A stretch of 64,000 bases of DNA from NCBI GenBank assembly GCA_963778225.1, contig CAVZTR010000012.1, positions 248,001-312,000 on the forward strand. Reading direction: 5' to 3'. The stretch comes from JAGVSR01 sp963778225 (lineage in GTDB: Bacteria > Pseudomonadota > Alphaproteobacteria > Rhizobiales > Hyphomicrobiaceae). Positions 60,899 to 64,000 of the stretch are shown here, piece after piece (the stretch's first letter is position 1; every line of letters begins with the position of its first letter). The notes below the pieces were generated by a model. It was given only the letters and a program-made list of their open reading frames with translations, did not search any database and was not told the origin of the DNA. The translations under genes and the position numbers were made by a program.

Positions 60899-61810
60899 TC
60901 AGCGCTTGGGCTCTGCGGGACGCAGGTCCACCACGCGACCAGCTTCGGTGGGGGATGCAGCCGGGGCCGGCGAGGGCTGCCCCTGCATGCTCGTGTCGGT
61001 CAGCGGCTGTCCCTCGCGCTCCTTGGAGACGAAGCGGCGCCAACTCAGCGGGATGATGGAGAGGTAGGCGAGCGACGCGATCGCCAGGGTTTCGTAGGGA
61101 AACGTGAGGAGACACGCCACCAGTCCAATAGCGAGAATGAAGATCGGCAGCACGTATTCGCGGCGGATGCGTTCTCCGAGTAGCTTGCCCGAGTAGGTCG
61201 GGATGGTCGACACCATCATCACGGCGATCAGCACCGTATAGACGAGCACGACGCTCATGGCGATGCGGCTCACGTTGGCGTCGAGGCCAAGCTTGGCGAG
61301 ATAGAACGGGAGGAGCACGACGATGGCCGCGGCCGGCGTCGGCATGCCGGTGAAGAAGTTCGACTGCCACTTGGGCTTTTCTTCATCGACGGCGACATTG
61401 AAGCGCGCAAGGCGGAGAGCTGAGGCGAGCGCGAACATCATCACGCAGATCCAGCCGACGCTCTTGATATCCACCAGTCCCCAGGTGAACAACAAGATCG
61501 CAGGTGCGACGCCGAAATTGACGAAGTCGGCGAGGCTATCCAATTCGGCGCCGAAGCGAGAGGAGGCTTTCAACAGTCGCGCGACGCGACCGTCGATGCC
61601 ATCGAGCATGGCGGCGAATACGATCGCGGCGAGGGCTACGTCCCAGCGGCCTTCGATCGACATGCGGATCGAGGTCAGCCCAGCGCATAGTCCGAGCAGC
61701 GTGAAGAAGTTCGGCACGAGCATGCGGACGGGGACGCGCGAGTGCGAGAACAGGCGGCGGCGGCGCCGGCGGGTGATCTCTTTCTCGATATGCGGCATTT
61801 CGGGATCCAT
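60899..61810 (-). CDS. pssA: CDP-diacylglycerol-serine O-phosphatidyltransferase
   Basis: A 303-residue inner-membrane enzyme making phosphatidylserine from CDP-diacylglycerol and serine. It has an Arg-rich N-terminus, about eight membrane segments, the CDP-alcohol phosphatidyltransferase motif DGRVARLLKASSRFGAELDSLADF (D-G-x2-A-R-x8-G-x3-D-x3-D), and an Ala/Pro tail. The start ATG at 61810 follows GGAGG. It works directly after psd in phosphatidylethanolamine synthesis, and the two genes are adjacent. Confidence 0.95.
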   Translation of the reverse strand: MDPEMPHIEKEITRRRRRRLFSHSRVPVRMLVPNFFTLLGLCAGLTSIRMSIEGRWDVALAAIVFAAMLDGIDGRVARLLKASSRFGAELDSLADFVNFGVAPAILLFTWGLVDIKSVGWICVMMFALASALRLARFNVAVDEEKPKWQSNFFTGMPTPAAAIVVLLPFYLAKLGLDANVSRIAMSVVLVYTVLIAVMMVSTIPTYSGKLLGERIRREYVLPIFILAIGLVACLLTFPYETLAIASLAYLSIIPLSWRRFVSKEREGQPLTDTSMQGQPSPAPAASPTEAGRVVDLRPAEPKR

Positions 61811-61849
61811 GCTCGCCTCCATTCCGCTTGGCCGTGTGGAACACCAGTC

Positions 61850-61909
61850 GCTCACACTCGGCAGGCCGGTGTGAAACACTTTTTGCTCACACTCGGCAGG
61901 CCGGTGTGA
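61850..61909. repeat. Tandem 25-bp hairpin repeats between psd and pssA
   Basis: Two identical 25-bp copies (61850-61874 and 61885-61909) with a 35-bp period. Each has TCACAC and GTGTGA arms around an 11-base centre. They occupy most of the gap between the psd stop and the pssA start and would form two consecutive hairpins in the mRNA. Confidence 0.85.
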
Positions 61910-61913
61910 GATA

Positions 61914-62630
61914 CTAAACCCGCCGGGCTTCGCGCTCGGGTTCGGTGGATTTCAGATCAGCCAGCACGGTTTCGCCGGCAATCGCCCTCTGTCCGACCGA
62001 CACCAGAGGACCATGCCCCGGCGGCAGGAACGTGTCGACGCGCGAGCCGAAGCGAATGAGCCCGAAGCGTTGGCCGACGCCGACGGTATCGCCCTCCTGC
62101 GAGAAGGTCACGATGCGGCGGGCGACGAGGCCGGCGATCTGCACGACGCCGATTTCCTGCGCGGCCGGAGTTTCAATGACGATGGCGCGGCGCTCGTTGT
62201 CTTCGCTCGCCTTATCAAGGGCGGCGTTGAGGAAGGCGCCTGGAATGTAGATCGAGCGCTTGATCCGTCCGGCGACGGGGGCGCGATTGATGTGGACGTC
62301 GAACACCGAAAGAAAGACGGAGATGCGGACGCGTTCCTCGTCGCCCAGGCCCAGTTCCGTTGGCGGACGCACTTTTTCGATCAACGAGACGCGGCCGTCG
62401 GCCGGCGAGATGACGAGACCTTCGCGCAGCGGCGTCACGCGGTCGGGATCGCGGAAGAAGTAGCAAATCCAAGCGGTGATGCCGGCTGCGATCCATCCGA
62501 TGGGATCCCAGATGAAAAAGCCCAAGAGCGTCACGAGGAGGCCGATGGCGATAAACTTGTGCCCGTCCTGGTGGATCGGCACGAAAATGTCGAGAATGGT
62601 ATCGAGCAGACTGTGATTGCGGTCGGACAA
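61914..62630 (-). CDS. psd: Phosphatidylserine decarboxylase proenzyme
   Basis: A 238-residue enzyme of the short (Psd-B/archaeal-like) class that decarboxylates phosphatidylserine to phosphatidylethanolamine. One or two membrane segments (FIAIGLLVTLLGFFIWDPIGWIAAGITAWI), then ISPADGRVSLIE, FLSVFDVHINRAPVAG (catalytic His) and the self-cleavage site RFGSRVD, where the Ser becomes the pyruvoyl group. The start is TTG at 62630. It is upstream of pssA. Confidence 0.95.
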   Translation of the reverse strand: MSDRNHSLLDTILDIFVPIHQDGHKFIAIGLLVTLLGFFIWDPIGWIAAGITAWICYFFRDPDRVTPLREGLVISPADGRVSLIEKVRPPTELGLGDEERVRISVFLSVFDVHINRAPVAGRIKRSIYIPGAFLNAALDKASEDNERRAIVIETPAAQEIGVVQIAGLVARRIVTFSQEGDTVGVGQRFGLIRFGSRVDTFLPPGHGPLVSVGQRAIAGETVLADLKSTEPEREARRV

Positions 62631-62716
62631 GGGCTCGTTGCTCCCCGGGCTTTTTCTACAATGTCTGGCTGTTTAGACCCTGGTGGCGCGGGTGCATAGG
62701 TGAGTCTTTCGATTAT

Positions 62717-62809
62717 GCCCGGCGACTCCCCTTTGGGGAGCCGGCCGCCGGGCACGGAATGGCCTCGATTGTGCCCGGCGACTCCCCTGTAGGGAGCCGG
62801 CCGCTGGGC
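62717..62809. repeat. Pair of 37-nt double-stem palindromes (locus C)
   Basis: Copies at 62717-62753 and 62773-62809. Outer stems are GCCCGGC/GCCGGGC and GCCCGGC/GCTGGGC (one G-U wobble); the inner stem is ACTCCCC with GGGGAG or AGGGAG; CCGGCC follows. The period is 56 bp. The pair fills the gap between the psd start and the protease stop. The core matches loci at 22-109 and 15710-15797, with different but still pairing outer stems. Confidence 0.85.
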
Positions 62810-62815
62810 GAGGGA

Positions 62816-64000
62816 TTAGAGCGGCAGGGCCACGAAGCGCGTGTCACCTTTGGAATCTTCGACCAGCATCAGCACTTGCCGGCCATTGGCCTTTTTTACT
62901 TTTTCCAAAGCGGCGTTCAAATCGTCGACCGTCGCGATCGGGTTCTGCTGCGCTTCGACGATCACGTCGCCCAGTTTCAGGTTTTTTCCGGCCGCGGGGC
63001 TGTCGGGGTCAATGCCGGTGACGAGCAGCCCTTTCACCTTCTTGTCAAAACCCAATTGCGTCCGCAGTTCATCGGTCAGCGGCGTGACGGAGAGGCCGAG
63101 CACGGTCTCAGGCTTGGCCTGTTCCTCGTCCTTTTTATCCGGTTCCTTGAGGTCCGCTTCGACATCTTCTTCTTCGAGCCTGCCGACGACCACCTGAATC
63201 GTTTTCTTATCGCCGCCGCGGAGCAGTTCCATATCGACCGACTTGCCGATCGGCGCCTGAGCCACGAGGCGCGGCAGGCCACGCATGGTGGACACGTCCT
63301 TGCCGTCGAACTTCAAGATCAGGTCACCGGGCTGCAGCCCCGCCTTGGCTGCCGGGCTTTCCGGTGTCACAGCCGATACGAGTGCGCCGGTGTTTTCCGC
63401 GACGCCCAGGCTTTCGGCGATATCTTCGGAAACAGTCTGGATTTTCACGCCCAGCCAGCCGCGGCGGACTTCGCCGAATTCTTTCAGCTGCTGCACGACG
63501 GCCTGCACGGTGTCGGAAGGCACTGCGAAGCCGATGCCGATGGACCCGCCGGTCGGGGAAATGATGGCCGTGTTCACGCCGATCACTTCGCCGTCCATGT
63601 TGAACAGCGGACCACCCGAATTGCCACGATTGATGGCGGCGTCCGTTTGAATGAAGTCGTCGTAGGGTCCAGCGTTGATGTCACGCTGCTTTGCGGAAAT
63701 GATGCCGGCTGTCACCGTGCCGCCAAGGCCGAACGGGTTGCCGATTGCCATCACCCAGTCGCCGACTTTCATGTCGCTCGACGAGCCGAATGGCACTGCC
63801 TTCAGCGGCGTCTTCGGCGTCACCTTCAACAGTGCGATGTCGGCCTTGCTGTCCTTGCCGAGAACTTTGTCGACCTTCAGCTTCGTGCCGTCGTGGAAGT
63901 TGATGATGATTTCGTCCGCACCTTCGATGACATGGTTGTTCGTGACGATGAGCCCTTCGACGCCATCGACGACGAACCCGGAACCGAGTGATGAAACCTT
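62816..64000 (-). CDS. degP: Do/DegP-family periplasmic serine protease (partial, 5' end outside window)
   Basis: The last 394 residues of a trypsin-like periplasmic protease/chaperone. The open frame enters from the right edge and shows the catalytic His (LIVTNNHVIEGADE), Asp (DSKADIALLKV) and Ser (INRGNSGGPL), then PDZ1 (RRGWLGVKIQTVSEDIAESLGV) and PDZ2 (VLGLSVTPLTDELRTQLGF) separated by an acidic Lys/Glu linker. It degrades or refolds misfolded envelope proteins. The signal peptide is beyond the window. The stop codon lies seven bases past a palindrome pair. Confidence 0.95.
   Translation of the reverse strand, partial: KVSSLGSGFVVDGVEGLIVTNNHVIEGADEIIINFHDGTKLKVDKVLGKDSKADIALLKVTPKTPLKAVPFGSSSDMKVGDWVMAIGNPFGLGGTVTAGIISAKQRDINAGPYDDFIQTDAAINRGNSGGPLFNMDGEVIGVNTAIISPTGGSIGIGFAVPSDTVQAVVQQLKEFGEVRRGWLGVKIQTVSEDIAESLGVAENTGALVSAVTPESPAAKAGLQPGDLILKFDGKDVSTMRGLPRLVAQAPIGKSVDMELLRGGDKKTIQVVVGRLEEEDVEADLKEPDKKDEEQAKPETVLGLSVTPLTDELRTQLGFDKKVKGLLVTGIDPDSPAAGKNLKLGDVIVEAQQNPIATVDDLNAALEKVKKANGRQVLMLVEDSKGDTRFVALPL

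Noticed and set aside
1..64000. CRISPR arrays, tRNA or rRNA genes, insertion sequences, prophage
   Set aside because: No regularly spaced repeats with unique spacers, no cloverleaf or rRNA sequence, and no transposase, integrase or phage structural gene was seen.

Overview
The window is a GC-rich alphaproteobacterial chromosome segment, almost certainly Hyphomicrobium or a close relative (Hyphomicrobiales). The best single clue is the dehydrogenase at 34060-35028. Its sequence matches, as I recall it, the hydroxypyruvate reductase (glycerate dehydrogenase) of Hyphomicrobium methylovorum over its whole length, which points to serine-cycle methylotrophy. Conserved alphaproteobacterial gene orders support this: prfB / PBP1A / AmiC-type amidase / rne, and M48 peptidase / DsbA / aroQ / accB / accC / aat. 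There are no tRNA or rRNA genes, CRISPR arrays, insertion sequences or prophage genes.

Layout. 1-9.5 kb: a CoA transferase, small exported proteins and an MBL hydrolase; then a NikR-like regulator divergent from a creatininase-family hydrolase and a type III glutamine synthetase, separated by a textbook NikR operator; then a NodU-type carbamoyltransferase. 8.9-19 kb: a coiled-coil protein overlapping a lone ThiS, prfB with its programmed frameshift, PBP1A, a cell-wall amidase and RNase E with a long structured leader. 19-36 kb: housekeeping genes for envelope proteases, fatty-acid synthesis, glycolysis, mismatch repair, RNA modification and hydroxypyruvate reduction.

36.5-50.6 kb: a complete-looking Wzx/Wzy exopolysaccharide locus. 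It has a Wza-like lipoprotein, an outer-membrane barrel, a Wzc-like chain-length protein with a destroyed Walker A motif, an initiating sugar-phosphate transferase split at an A10 tract, a Wzy-like polymerase, four glycosyltransferases and a Wzx flippase. A holdfast or capsule is the likely product. 50.6-57.4 kb: an outer-membrane protein, a TonB-dependent receptor broken by several indels, and a divergent ExbB-ExbD-TonB operon. 57.4-64 kb: a soluble histidine kinase next to a HerA-like ATPase, the phosphatidylethanolamine genes psd and pssA with an RmlC epimerase, and the 3' part of a DegP/Do protease that runs off the right edge.

The most notable non-genic signals are three loci that each carry two copies of one 37-38 nt double-stem palindrome, the NikR box facing a NikR that has lost two nickel ligands, and the A10 tract in the sugar transferase. 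Four genes (rne, a patatin phospholipase, the sugar transferase and the TonB receptor) are broken by small indels. Real decay, phase variation and assembly error cannot be told apart from sequence alone.
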